A stretch of 64,000 nt of DNA from Tyto alba (taxonomy: Eukaryota > Chordata > Aves > Strigiformes > Tytonidae), in NCBI RefSeq assembly GCF_018691265.1, contig NW_024881296.1, forward strand, positions 10,013,427-10,077,426, in the 5' to 3' direction. The notes under the pieces are model-generated. The model saw only the letters and a list, made by a program, of their open reading frames with translations, was not told where the DNA came from and searched no databases. Positions within the stretch are counted from its first letter, which is position 1. Each line of letters begins with the position of its first letter. This document shows, in pieces, positions 53,501-64,000 of the stretch. The position numbers were made by a program, and so were the translations under genes.

Positions 53501-56155
53501 TAGAAGTTTATTATTTTCTTCTGCAGTTATGTTAGCTTGAACACTTCCAGCTTGAGCTGGATCTTATGGATAGAACTTAAACCAAGTTACAAATTTGAAT
53601 GAATTTTGACACAAAACTGTTGTGATTCTCTTTCTTTAATGTCCAAACTCTTTGGGAACTGATGAGTTTTTTTGTGCTGATATAAAAGTTTTAGATTCAT
53701 ACCCAGTAATCAGAGGTATTGGATGTTTGTTTTACCAGTAAAAATTTCATTAAATTATTAATTCAAATCTAATTTTCATTATTATGATTCTGAAGATCGT
53801 ATTTTATGAGCTGTGTTTCTCATAAGCACAACCCAAGTGGTCCATCGTTAAAAGCACATTCTCACAATCTGTGAAGAAGACAGTTTTAAAGCTATTTACC
53901 TTTTCATCCAGTTTGGGGAAGGAAAATGTCATTTTTCATATTCACTTCTGCATTCAGTGTGATGTATTGCCATCTGTGAATAAAATATTGAAGCTGAATA
54001 GATAGCATGATTCTTACTAGTATATATTAGTCTGCTCCCCTGCCTCCTTCCCAAATAACAGTGTTAAGTTGTAAAATGAAAAATCATGATTCTGGAAAGA
54101 CTTTATCTTCAGGAATGCTAAGCAAGCCTGGATTTAGTTTTGTAGATTTGTACTAAACACTCTCTTGAATTAGGTTGAAAAAAATGAGTGTAGGATTCTC
54201 AGCCACTCAAGTAAACACATGTTGAATCCACAATCCAAAAATGTGGTTCAGTAAATAGGTACCTGGAGTGTAGAACCTTTTGTGTGAAGCATTACATGCT
54301 GAAATTTTGCAGGGTACTCATGAATGAATTTGCTGCTGATGTAAGCTTCCAGGAGCAGCTCTTGAATCATGGGCATGGTAAAATCAAGCTTTTAAATGCC
54401 CGAAACAGAAGAATGAGGATTATGTGACTCTTCTAGGCTGACAGCAACAATCAGGAGATCCATTAAGGTCCAGGATATAGCTGTATATGTTGAGGCATAA
54501 AAAAGCAGATATGATCTCAACTGAACTTCACATGAAAGAAAATAATACACAGAAAAGCACATCTCGCCTACTTTATTTCCCACGACATTAGCACATGCAC
54601 ACAATTCTAACTTGCTGTCATATTTGCAAGTTAAGAAAATGGAGGCTCAAAGATAAATATCGGATACATCGTTTCCAGGAAGAAATATTGAAACTGAAAC
54701 AATTTGTAACATACTAGTTACTTTTTAATGTAGCTAATGCTTAATATCTAGCAACCTGCCAATATTTGCATGCAGATTTCTTATCCTTTTTATATCAGTT
54801 TGAAACTTTCCGTGGTACGACGAGTCATATGGGTGACCAGTATCTTTCTCTGTGTCAGATCCCATCAACTTATTTCACTCGATATATTGGTTGGTTTGTT
54901 TGTTTCTAGGATTAATGCATTCATTTTACAACAGCTTTGCAGTTTTGCTTCTGCTTCTCTTAAATTTCATTATTATCACTGTTTTTACAGCTGTTACGGA
55001 GAGCAAAGGTTCCTTTAAAGAAAACCTGAAAACCTAATCCTTTAGTTTTTATGAGGTGGGAACATTTCCTTGATATGGCTCGTGTAATGGGAAGGGTAAG
55101 AATTTATTTATATTGTGTATTGATGTATATGACAGGAACAGTTGAATACTGAGAATGTCTGTGTTGTAGCCTTCTGTGGTTGTGTGACTTTCATAACTTT
55201 GATCCTGCTTTCTGTATTGCAGTTGGAATCAGGCATCGCAATGCCATAAGGAGAGTGTTTCTAAATCTTAATGTTGGACATACCAAGAAACAGAATTTCA
55301 AGATTGTTTTTTCAATTAATCAGAATTTTATTGATCATGTGTTTGAAACTGTGGTGGTATCTGTTTTTTGGTTTAGCAGCTATTTTCCCTCATTATGTAT
55401 TTATCTTTTACTATGTTAAAAATCACTTTTGATGGCCTTTCACTAGGTTTTTCAATTGGTAATGCTGCTGCTTCTGGTCCCAGTGTAAACAAATACAAGG
55501 CCTTATGGATTTATTGGCAACTGGGTTGATGCTACAATATTAAATTATTAATTTAATTTCTGCATTGATTGTGGAAAGTCTTGCACCTAACTCATGGCTT
55601 GTTTCAGGATAGTACTGGCAGTTTAGGGAGTGCAAGATAGTTACCATACTGTTTTTGACAGAAGTCCTAAAAAGAAACATTTCTGTAAGAAGTTTGAGAA
55701 TTCTAGTGGTTAAGAAAGTAAGTTATGCTCGGGTCTGAACATATATACTAGAAAACTTTACTGTCTATGCCTTTCCCCTGGTCCCCCCAAACTGATGCCA
55801 AGTGTCATGGATTATTAATGATTAAGAACCATGAGAGATGCAGAAAAACTTCACTCATAGTTGGCTAGCTCATGCAGAAGGTTAAACCTGAAAAGTAAAA
55901 CATTAAGAGGAAGAAGTGTAGAAGTGTTCATAATTTTGATGGTTTTATGTATATGCCATCTGACTGTGTTTCTATCTTACTTAAAGAGGCGGAGGTGATT
56001 GACACCTAGCACTGCTAAACTGGGTTTTTTTTGGTTTGGATTTGGACAAACTGAGATTTCACTTTAGCCTGTATTTCATTTTCCTTTCTTAAGCTTGGAC
56101 AATTAAAAGTATAGTTTCTTCTGCTCAGTTTTATTTGTGTGTTTTCTTTATAACG

Positions 56156-56169
56156 TTTTTTTTTTTTTT
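56156..56169. repeat. T14 homopolymer tract
   Basis: Uninterrupted run of 14 T; a second T14 lies at 56565-56578. Confidence 0.93.
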
Positions 56170-57810
56170 GAGTTTTCCAGTAGCAGTGGTTCAAAAATCC
56201 TCCTACTTTTTTCTACCCAAGATATTACCATCTCTTAGTTAAAATGAAACAGAAATGCAAATTCTAGAAATATGTGGCCAGTCAGTCTTGTTTTGGCCAA
56301 CAATGTGTGGAGTGTACGTGTGCAAAACGTAATTCAGGGCCTGTCCTAATTAACTTAAGCAAAATAAATTAAAATAAATATCCCCAAACTATTTGCAGCA
56401 GTTAAATTATATTAATTTAAATTAGATTAAAGCTATAATATCTGTAGCTATTTTCATGTGAAGATAAGCTTAAGCAATATTCTTCCTCTGATTTTTAGTT
56501 CAGAATAACAAACAGGCCAGAGCCCTTCATCTGAGGATTATTTCCCTTCTGAATTTCTAGTCACTTTTTTTTTTTTTTCTTCAGCTGGTTAGATCTATAA
56601 TTTCTCCAAATATACTTGTTTGTATATTATTTACAAGTTTGGTTCTGAATCCATGAGCTGTATATATATTAAGACTTTTATTTGTGAGAATCATGGAACT
56701 AGAGAAAATACTTGGCTAAATAAGCACAAAATCATAAAAATAAAGATTATCTACAGCCTCAGATAGGAATGTTTGGTTTTGATCGTGCTTGCTAGTAGAT
56801 CTCAAGTGTGGAAAAGACATGAATCACTGGGGAAACTTGAGTGAAATGGCATACATGGAACAGAGTTGAAGATTAAACCCCGACTATATTGTGTGTGTGA
56901 AGGCAAGAAAGTCGTATTCTGAATCAGCCTGTAAGAATGAAAGGTCCTTGATATAGTATTGTAATAGGATTAGGATTAATTAATGGATTTGTGATGTTTT
57001 GGCATTTTATCTTTTCAGCAAAATTTGGACAGAAAGAATGCTGACTGAAAGCTGAATAACATATAGAATAAAAAGATGAGCATCTAGTCACTCTTATCAG
57101 TTAAACAGCTTTCAACAGCTTTAACTCGGTGTTTCAATGATAATAATAGATTTCTAGACTTCATTATCTAGGTAAAGCCTTGCTACTAAATCCTTACTAT
57201 CTGGATTTAGTGAAATGTTACTGTCCACTTGAGCTGTTATCATGGATGTCACTGGGGTATCATGTAAATCTGTGAAAATTACTTCAGCGCTAACATAATA
57301 CAGAATACTTTAAAATGGATAAATGACTTTATGTTACAGCTTTGCACAGTCTGCTACATGTAGCAAAACAGTTGAGTGTGTTAATAATCTGAACTTTACC
57401 TAAATTGAGGTTCATATACAGTTAACAAAAATATTTGTTTTGGAGCAAGAAAAAACATTAAAATAGGAAAGTTATTCATCAGTCTACTGTCACTGGAAGA
57501 TAAAAAGTTGAATGTGCACGGTATGTTTGACTGAAAGGCTAGTTTTAGTTTTATAATTGCAAATATGGTGTGCAAACACCTGTAGAAGTGATATATTGCA
57601 GCATTATATCCTGATGATCTTAATGTAAAGAACTGTGGGCTAGCCACTGGGTGGGTATGAATTAGCCATGTCCTATTAGCTCGTGTTTACTTATGTCATC
57701 TAAGATGACTAAAGTCATCTTCATTTTTGCACAGAACACCTACTATGTGCCATCAGGTTCTGCCAGCCTGAGAATTTTAAACACCTGTACCTGAAGCTTT
57801 TTAGGCCTCT

Positions 57811-57866
57811 TGGGGAGCGGGGGGGTGGGAACCATATAAAAAGGGACTATGTAGGCAGACTGTGTA
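57811..57866 (+). promoter_or_regulatory. Candidate TATA-box promoter
   Basis: A G-rich GC-box/KLF-like element (TGGGGAGCGG then GGGGGTGGGA, 57811-57830) is followed by a near-consensus TATA box, TATAAAAA, at 57835-57842. About 31 bp from the start of the TATA box lies GTGTACC, with the likely start at the A at 57866. The geometry is that of a focused RNA polymerase II promoter. It would be an intragenic, probably tissue-restricted promoter about 13 kb downstream of the CpG island. TATA-like strings are common in AT-rich DNA; the G-rich box and the ordered exon that follows raise the odds here. Confidence 0.4.
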
Positions 57867-57967
57867 CCAGCTGCTTTGTTTTTCTTTTGCACACACTTGG
57901 TGTCCTACACTTCTGTGTTCCTTTTGTGTTGTTTGTTGATCTTTCTGAGATGAAAGTTACTGAAAAG
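57866..57967 (+). CDS. Candidate alternative first exon; six coding codons before the donor
   Basis: Starting from the inferred start at 57866, an 84-nt leader precedes ATG 57950-57952 (G at -3, a moderate initiation context). The frame ATG AAA GTT ACT GAA AAG reads MKVTEK and runs directly into AAG/GTAAGT, a full consensus donor with the intron starting at 57968, phase 0. The order TATA, leader, ATG, short codon run, perfect donor is that of an alternative first exon that supplies a short N-terminus to a protein encoded further downstream. I cannot match MKVTEK to a known isoform. The next exon is probably beyond the window. It could be chance, since a six-codon stretch carries no statistical weight of its own. 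Confidence 0.33.
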
Positions 57968-60900
57968 GTAAGTTGAGTGTTGCAGTTTTCATATTGGAAA
58001 AGCAAGTGCGTAAGTATTGAGTTGTGAATTCCCATGTTGACATTTAGAATCTTTGACTGCCAGTCCTATATTTCAGGAGTTTCTTGAAATTGTTGTGATG
58101 AGAGTTGAACTTAAATTAACAACTTCATATGCTACAAAACAACTTTATTACATAATAACTTCTGTGAAAAACCTGAGAGAAATAACTCTGGACTGAGGAA
58201 ATTGTTTACTCTTCTGGCAAAGCCTGTAAAAATTAGTCAACTAGCTACAGTCAAGGGAACTTATCTCATTTTTCAGGCATGATTGATGGATCTCTGCAGT
58301 TCCATAACAGCTATATTACCACCTCAGAAAATTTTTAAACTCTTTAGCTTAGACAGCAGGTGGACACAATACGGTCTAATTTTCACTGAGCTAGCACTAT
58401 GAGATTTCTCCTTTGCTCTCTCTATTGATCTTCTCTGTTTAGTTAAAATTCAGAGAAAGGAGATGAGGACAGTTACCTGTCCACAGCAACAGGTTGGCCA
58501 CCCAGGAGAGTTTAAAGCTTATAATAACTCTAGTCAATGGGGACGAATTGGGGAGGTTCAAGTTTCTGCCATTCATGGATTTGAAGCAGCAGTGCTTTAA
58601 AACTTTGGCATGACCATTATGCCTTGAATATCTAGATAGATAGTCTCTGTTTCCATGAGACAAGAGAAGTTGCCTGAAAGGGAGGGACTGGAGGCAATGG
58701 CAGACATGAAATAATGGGAAGTGGTGTTGAAATAGTTTACTAGCATGTGTTCCTGACCTGATCATGTGCGAGCATTTACACCGGCACCTCTCAGTGAGGG
58801 AGGAATGTCAAGGTTTGCCTCCTGGAAGTCTTTGTATCTAATCCTAACATGACACCATCATGATAGAAATGAAACTGTGGTTATGAGTTTGTAAACTGCT
58901 GGTTACAAATGAATCATTTACGGGAAGGGTTTAATTTTTTGCCTTCTGAAAAATGGGGCTAATCTGCTTCAACAAAAAACTACTGCCTGCCCCAAAATTT
59001 GCTTTATTCCGTGGCAGTTAATTCCATGGGATGTTGACTATGAGGCAGGTCAAGTGATGATGATTTTTCTGGGTGTTGAACTAGAAGTAGTTTGGAAGTG
59101 GGTTTCCAGTTTCCCAGCCACCCGTTAAAGCTTTTTTCTTGAAGCTGTTTGTTATTTCTGAGGCTGCAGTATATTTCTCACCAAACTATAAGGCTGTAAT
59201 AGTCAAAGATTTCCCCAAGCTGGGCTGCTGAAAAAACTTTCTATGACAAATTTAAGTCAGTACTGCTATATGTCAGTATAGCAGGTGTTTCACCATTAAT
59301 GTGAACTGCAGTCAGAGCTGTAGGTATGTCACAGGAGAGAAGCAAATCATGTATGTTGGAGAAAGAATGAATGAGTGTGTGTGATTGTGGACTGGATTGT
59401 GGGAACTCTTGTACAGGGGAAGAAAGGCAGAATTAGGGTTAATACTGGAAGATTATAGACTTTCTTTATACAAAGACATGCTATTTTAAATTGCATATCA
59501 GATCAGAAGTGAAATGTTTTCTCCCTTACAGTCAGGGATAGTACATTAGCAGGCAATTTTCTAGCTCATGGTGATCATAGTGACAGGGCAGTTTTGAATT
59601 AGGTAGATTTGCCAGTGCTGTTCTGCCCAATAGCTGTTGCTGTAATCAGGGTGGAAAGAATTCCTCCGTATGCTCACATAAATGGAGTTCTTTTTTCTTT
59701 TGTTTTGTCTGTTTATGAGTCTGCTCTGTCCAAAAGGGATTCCTGTGCTCGGGCTCAGTTGCAGACCACTTCTCCACCAGAAGCGCAGTAGTCTGGCAAG
59801 CCAGCAGAAAGGGTGAGAACAAGGACAGCAATTGCCAGACCATCACAGTCCATTAATTTTACCTTAATTATACTTTGGCCTGTGATTAATACAGGTCATT
59901 GTTGCCTGGTCACATTGTAGATCATGCTGAATATTGTACAATGACAAGTACAACTCCTCTGAGTCATTTTGACTCCATGGCTTAAACAATCATTGTTTAA
60001 ACAGGGTAAGGAAACTGTTTATTTTAAAAATGTTTCCAAGAAGTTCTAATCCCCTTTGGGGGTAAATGTAAGAGTTTCTGCTATGAGATTACTTTTAACT
60101 GTAGAAGGCAGTCAGGTTGAATACTGAAAAGGAAACAGAAAAGATAATTTGAGCTGTTCTGCTTTCTTAGCAAGTAAAGTGACAAATTTTCTTTGGATTG
60201 GGTAGATTTGCTCTTTAGCCCAAGGGCTGGGTGGAACATCTTTGCAGGTCAAGAGGTGAGTTGATCAGGCAAAAAATGAGTTCTCAGAAGAAGACTTTGG
60301 ATCAGGAGTGCTTAGAAGCATCCTAGTTTAATGCCTGCACATCCATAAAACTCATCACTGTGGTAGGAGCATCACTGGATAAGAAGGGGGAAATAATTAC
60401 TTTAGAATAGATTGTTCATTCACCATGAAAGGTGGCGTCACATGGTTTTTCTAAGGAGTTTTGAATGTTCTTGTGGTCATTTCCCAGGAGATTGCCTCCA
60501 ATATCCAGTGCTTCTAGTTTGCATTACTTGTAGGTCATGGTTACACCTTGGGTAACCAGCTAGCACCCACCTGAGCAAGAACTGTAGCCTTACTGTCACA
60601 TCCCTCTTCCTTCCTTAGCAAGCATCCCTCTTTCTGTTCTAATTCTTTGTTTCTAGTTGCAAGTCACATTTTCTTTCTCCGTATGTTTCGTATCACACGG
60701 GATAGCTTCAGTGGGAGGGTCTGGTTCCTGTGTCTCCTAAAGGGGGAAGAGTTGTGTGTGAGTGATTTGGGAAATGGCTGTCCTGTAGCTGTGCCCCCTG
60801 CTGTCACCATGCAGACCACTGATCAGCCCTCCAAGTGCCATGCTTTGTCCTGGGGTTTTCAGGGGAACTGAAACTACCACCGCTTTGCCAGAAAGCATTG

Positions 60901-61321
60901 GACTGTAGAATGCAGAAATCCTGGAGCAGTCTCAGGGGTAGCTGGGCTGTCTGTGCAGCAAGGTCAGGAGCACAACTGGGACTGACAGTCTCTGCATACC
61001 TTGTTCCTATTCATCATTCAAAGCCTCTGGAAAAAGCCTTGCCAAGGAAAGCAGCATAGTCTCAAACTTAAGTATGTTCTTGGGAAGTCAGAAATGTAGG
61101 CTTGAACCTACAGGTTCAATTCCTTGCTACGTCTGAGGATACCATTTGGTGTGAGTGATAATTGTAAGCTCTGCACATAGGCTTTTCTTTCAAACCTAAG
61201 TCTGTATTTACATGCCTTTTCCTAGCTGGTTGAGTGTAATGTATTTGTTTGACAAAAGATGATTCAGTTTGGTCTCTGTTTTGCCAGAAAAAAAATCTTG
61301 AACAATAGTAATTCAGGTTAA

Positions 61322-61332
61322 CCCCCCCCCCC
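61322..61332. repeat. C11 homopolymer tract
   Basis: Eleven uninterrupted C in otherwise AT-rich DNA. Confidence 0.95.
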
Positions 61333-63403
61333 AAATTATTTAAATCTGCTGGCTTTACAGTTTTATTTAAAAGACAAAAGATTTATACTTTTGACTTTCT
61401 TGTGTGTTTATGTAAGAAACAATGCAAGAGGATTAAAAGTTGAGTCACTTCAAGACATAAAGCAAATTAAATTCTTTGCTGACACAATCACAGCAAAAAA
61501 AAACATTAAAAAAAAAAAACATACAAACCAACCCAAACCCCTTCACATGTAATCTCAGTAGAGGTTATATTTTGGGGAGTTTTTTGTTTATTGGCGTCTT
61601 CTTTCAGGAGTAATGACTAAACACATAAATATATGCGTGTGTAAGTACAGTTCTGCAACCCCTACTTCTTGTTCCAGGATTGCAGGAATCTGTCAGGAGC
61701 TTCCATAAATGGTGACTTCTCGTCTTCAGTTTGTTACATGCACATAGAAGTAATATGTCTTCAGAAGCTCAGAATTCCCTTCTTATCATTGCGTACAGTT
61801 ATGTGAGGGGTTTTTTGCTTATAGGACCAGATGATAGCTTTTTTGCAGTGGTGAACAAAAGGTACTAGGAGAAAAAGAGCTCTTTTCACCGAGTCCTACA
61901 TAATTACATTTAAGATGATGAAATGAATCACAACCAAGTTGTCTGGGCAGAATCTTACCTGTAGGTTAATGTAGGTACAGTAATTGTATTTCTTAGAGCA
62001 TGTTCTTTTTATATATGTGCTTGCAAGAATACGAAAATGACATCCATTAATTTGTCAGCAAATACTTTCTACCAACAGGCAAAAAAGTAACAACAGAAAG
62101 ATCTCCCTGCTATACCTAATTCCATATACAAAGTACTTGAATAATCTGACCACAGAAGCTGTTCCACTCCCTAATGTACATGTATTCTTCATTGCTTTGA
62201 TATCTCAGGGAATTTTGTTCTTGTGTGGAAGTAAACAAAAATGTTCCGTCTTTGCTATTTTAAGCAACAAGTGGAAACTTTCATGGGTGAAACAAAAGAG
62301 TTGAAATGTAAACTGAAACAGCTTTCAAGTTAAAGTTCAATTTTGGGGTTATAAACTGCTTTTGTAAGACTTCATTGTAGCTTTCTTGTTTCTTCTGGAT
62401 ATGAATATTATCACAAAATGCTGTTAATATTTCCCTCAGGTAACAGGAGGGGGTGAATGCTTGTCTGAGAAGTCTGAGGAGCTGGAGGCCTTCACTCTTT
62501 CATTCCAAGTCTCTGTTGGCTTCTGTGTTGAGATCCAAATAATGAGAAAAGTGTTTGACTAAAAATTGTAACTGTGTTTTGCCTCATGTCTCCTTCACCT
62601 GCTTATTGGTTTCTTTTAGATGATTTGTACATCTAGGGTCTAGAAAACCCTAGGTCATACCCAAACCTCTTTTTAGGTACTATTATGTCATAAATGTATC
62701 CTTTTGTTTATATTTTCAAATTTTTGCAAGATAATGGATTTTTACCCACTGTCAAAATATAAATTGTAACTACTGGTATGCCTCTTCTCAATTTCTATTT
62801 TTGATTTACATTTAACTGAAAATAAGGTGCCTGCAATTGCATGTCAAGTTTTGTATGCTGCTCTGCTACAGAGATAACAGCCAACTAGAGATACTGATCA
62901 GGGGCAGGAGAGTTGTAAAATGATCATATGAAACTCATAATGATCCCAATTTGTCACTTTGGATAGTGAATAGTCTTTCCTGGGGTGCCATTGTAGATCT
63001 GTGGAAAATAAGTTGAACATCCTTTTGATCATCAGGTGCTTAACTGAGATGAATGAATCTGGAATTGATTCAAACGTTGTGCCCACCAGTCCTTTCCCAG
63101 CAGCAGCCTTAAGGAAATATGTACTGAATTCTTCCTTTATAGGAACCAATAGAAATTAATTAATTTTTCTATATAGAAACAGGGTCCAGTTAAATCTATT
63201 ATGTTGGACTGAAATTTCTTCGATACCTGTATAAAAATCTTAAGAGGAAAAACTAGTAGCTTTTACTATCCAGGTATACAGACACTGTTGGTGCAGCTCC
63301 AACTGCTTAAATCTTCCAGTTTGCGGCATTTGCACAAGAACTGAGTTGGAATGGTGGGGTGTTTGGTATTTGTTTTGTTTGGGTTTTTTCTTGTTGTTTT
63401 TTT

Positions 63404-63424
63404 TTTGTTTGTTTGTTTGTTTGG
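63404..63424. repeat. (GTTT)n microsatellite
   Basis: GTTT units within a longer T/G-only stretch at 63360-63437. Confidence 0.9.
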
Positions 63425-63839
63425 TTGGTTTTTTTTCAGTACTGTCTTAGCATCATGTTAAATTAGCCTTAGAGAAGTGTTAATCTTTTCTAAAGTAATC
63501 TTTTTACTATGCTGTTTTGAACTCTGAAACCATGATGGACTACACGGGAAGAATACCTGAATTAAAGTTCAGTTTGTTTTGAGCCTAGGGCTATAGTACC
63601 AGTACTAGAGCAGCCTGAATCCAAAGATTCAATTTTTGGAAGACACTCTCACTTTAACACGGTTTGAATTTTCTGTGGCATGGTCCTTTTCTTTTTAATT
63701 CTCTTGTTACTTCAAGTTTTATTTTAATACCATTTGGAAAAGTGCAAAGCTGTACCAGGTGAGCTAAAGATTTATTGTCTTAAATTATTTTTGTGAACAG
63801 TGAAATGATACTTGTCTTGCATAGCTAGTTTAAATAATA

Positions 63840-63852
63840 TTTTTTTTTTTTT
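63840..63852. repeat. T13 homopolymer tract
   Basis: Uninterrupted run of 13 T. Confidence 0.93.
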
Positions 63853-64000
63853 ATTATTAGCAGAAACCATTTTGAGTTGGAGCAAATATGGAGTGCTATG
63901 TAAACAGAGCGATATAGTTCCTATATCAAATGCCTCTCTACAAATACTGACAAATGTTGTGTTTTAATAATCCATTCTGATATGTACTTGAGAAATTATC

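Larger units (their letters stand above)
45541..57799 (+). other. Probable first intron of the island-promoter gene, first part
   Basis: No exon or repeat family is recognised in 12 kb. The + strand is T-rich, and its long homopolymers are all poly-T: T30 (45903-45932), T17 (49048-49064), T26 (50547-50572), T14 (56156-56169) and T14 (56565-56578). This is the bias expected in a transcribed intron with + as the sense strand. A hydrophobic 61-codon frame at 54852-55037 is probably chance. No internal acceptor/donor pair stands out before 57.8 kb. Confidence 0.5.
57968..64000 (+). other. Probable intron continuing past the window edge
   Basis: No known exon. Possible minor splice units are 60219-60255 (37 nt, acceptor CTCTTTAG, donor AAGAG/GTGAGT) and an acceptor at 62439 followed by a 40-codon open frame (see findings). 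Simple repeats are C11 (61322-61332), A9 and A12 (61495-61519), a GTTT repeat (about 63404-63424) and T13 (63840-63852). A perfect 8+2+8 inverted repeat lies at 61102-61119. Confidence 0.45.

Noticed and set aside
54852..55037. 61-codon hydrophobic frame resembling a small membrane protein
   Set aside because: T-rich DNA naturally encodes Phe/Leu; no promoter, splice context or family match.
58439..58765. 108-codon minus-strand frame with a CAG/GTAACT donor-like end near 58477
   Set aside because: No matching acceptor or recognisable protein, and it opposes the inferred transcription direction.
61113..61123. GGTTCAATTCC, resembling a tRNA B box
   Set aside because: No A box, acceptor stem or cloverleaf can be drawn around it; better explained by the local inverted repeat.
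1..64000. Bacterial, phage or CRISPR-type system
   Set aside because: No Shine-Dalgarno-linked gene arrays, no regularly spaced repeats, and vertebrate repeats and a CpG island are present.

Overview
The window looks like nuclear DNA from a bird. Three repeats support this: a CR1 3'-end fragment at about 12,660, a highly decayed CR1/L3-type LINE at about 40.2-41.35 kb, and a long terminal repeat of a family I recognise from many bird genomes at about 36.65-37.47 kb. There are no mammalian SINEs. Most of the sequence is AT-rich and non-coding, with few repeats. No bacterial genes, operons or CRISPR arrays are present, and I found no convincing multi-codon exon of a known protein.

Layout. (1) 1-36.6 kb is a gene desert with microsatellites, homopolymer tracts, a short CR1 scrap, one odd region open in frames on both strands (about 18.90-19.47 kb) and several possible short exons with good splice signals; the best is 11,065-11,126. 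(2) 36.65-41.35 kb holds the two larger retroelement relics. (3) 41.4-44.1 kb has GC-rich patches leading to the main landmark. (4) 44.15-45.54 kb is a dense CpG island. It has Sp1 boxes, a CCAAT box and a plausible non-coding first exon ending at a splice donor near 44,851/44,852, pointing rightward. (5) 45.55-64.0 kb is best read as the first intron of that gene, whose body would lie to the right of the window. Inside it, at 57.80-57.97 kb, a TATA box is followed at normal spacing by a short leader, an ATG, six codons and a consensus GTAAGT donor, which looks like an alternative first exon.

How it fits together. The simplest model is one gene on the + strand with a housekeeping-type CpG promoter at 44.5 kb and perhaps a second, tissue-restricted TATA promoter 13 kb further in. 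All homopolymers of 13 bases or more between 45.9 and 64 kb are poly-T on the + strand, as expected for an intron transcribed on that strand. I cannot name the gene. I see no evidence of a new biological system; the items most worth checking are the 57.9-kb promoter/exon, the 11.07-kb exon candidate and the 18.9-19.5-kb open region.
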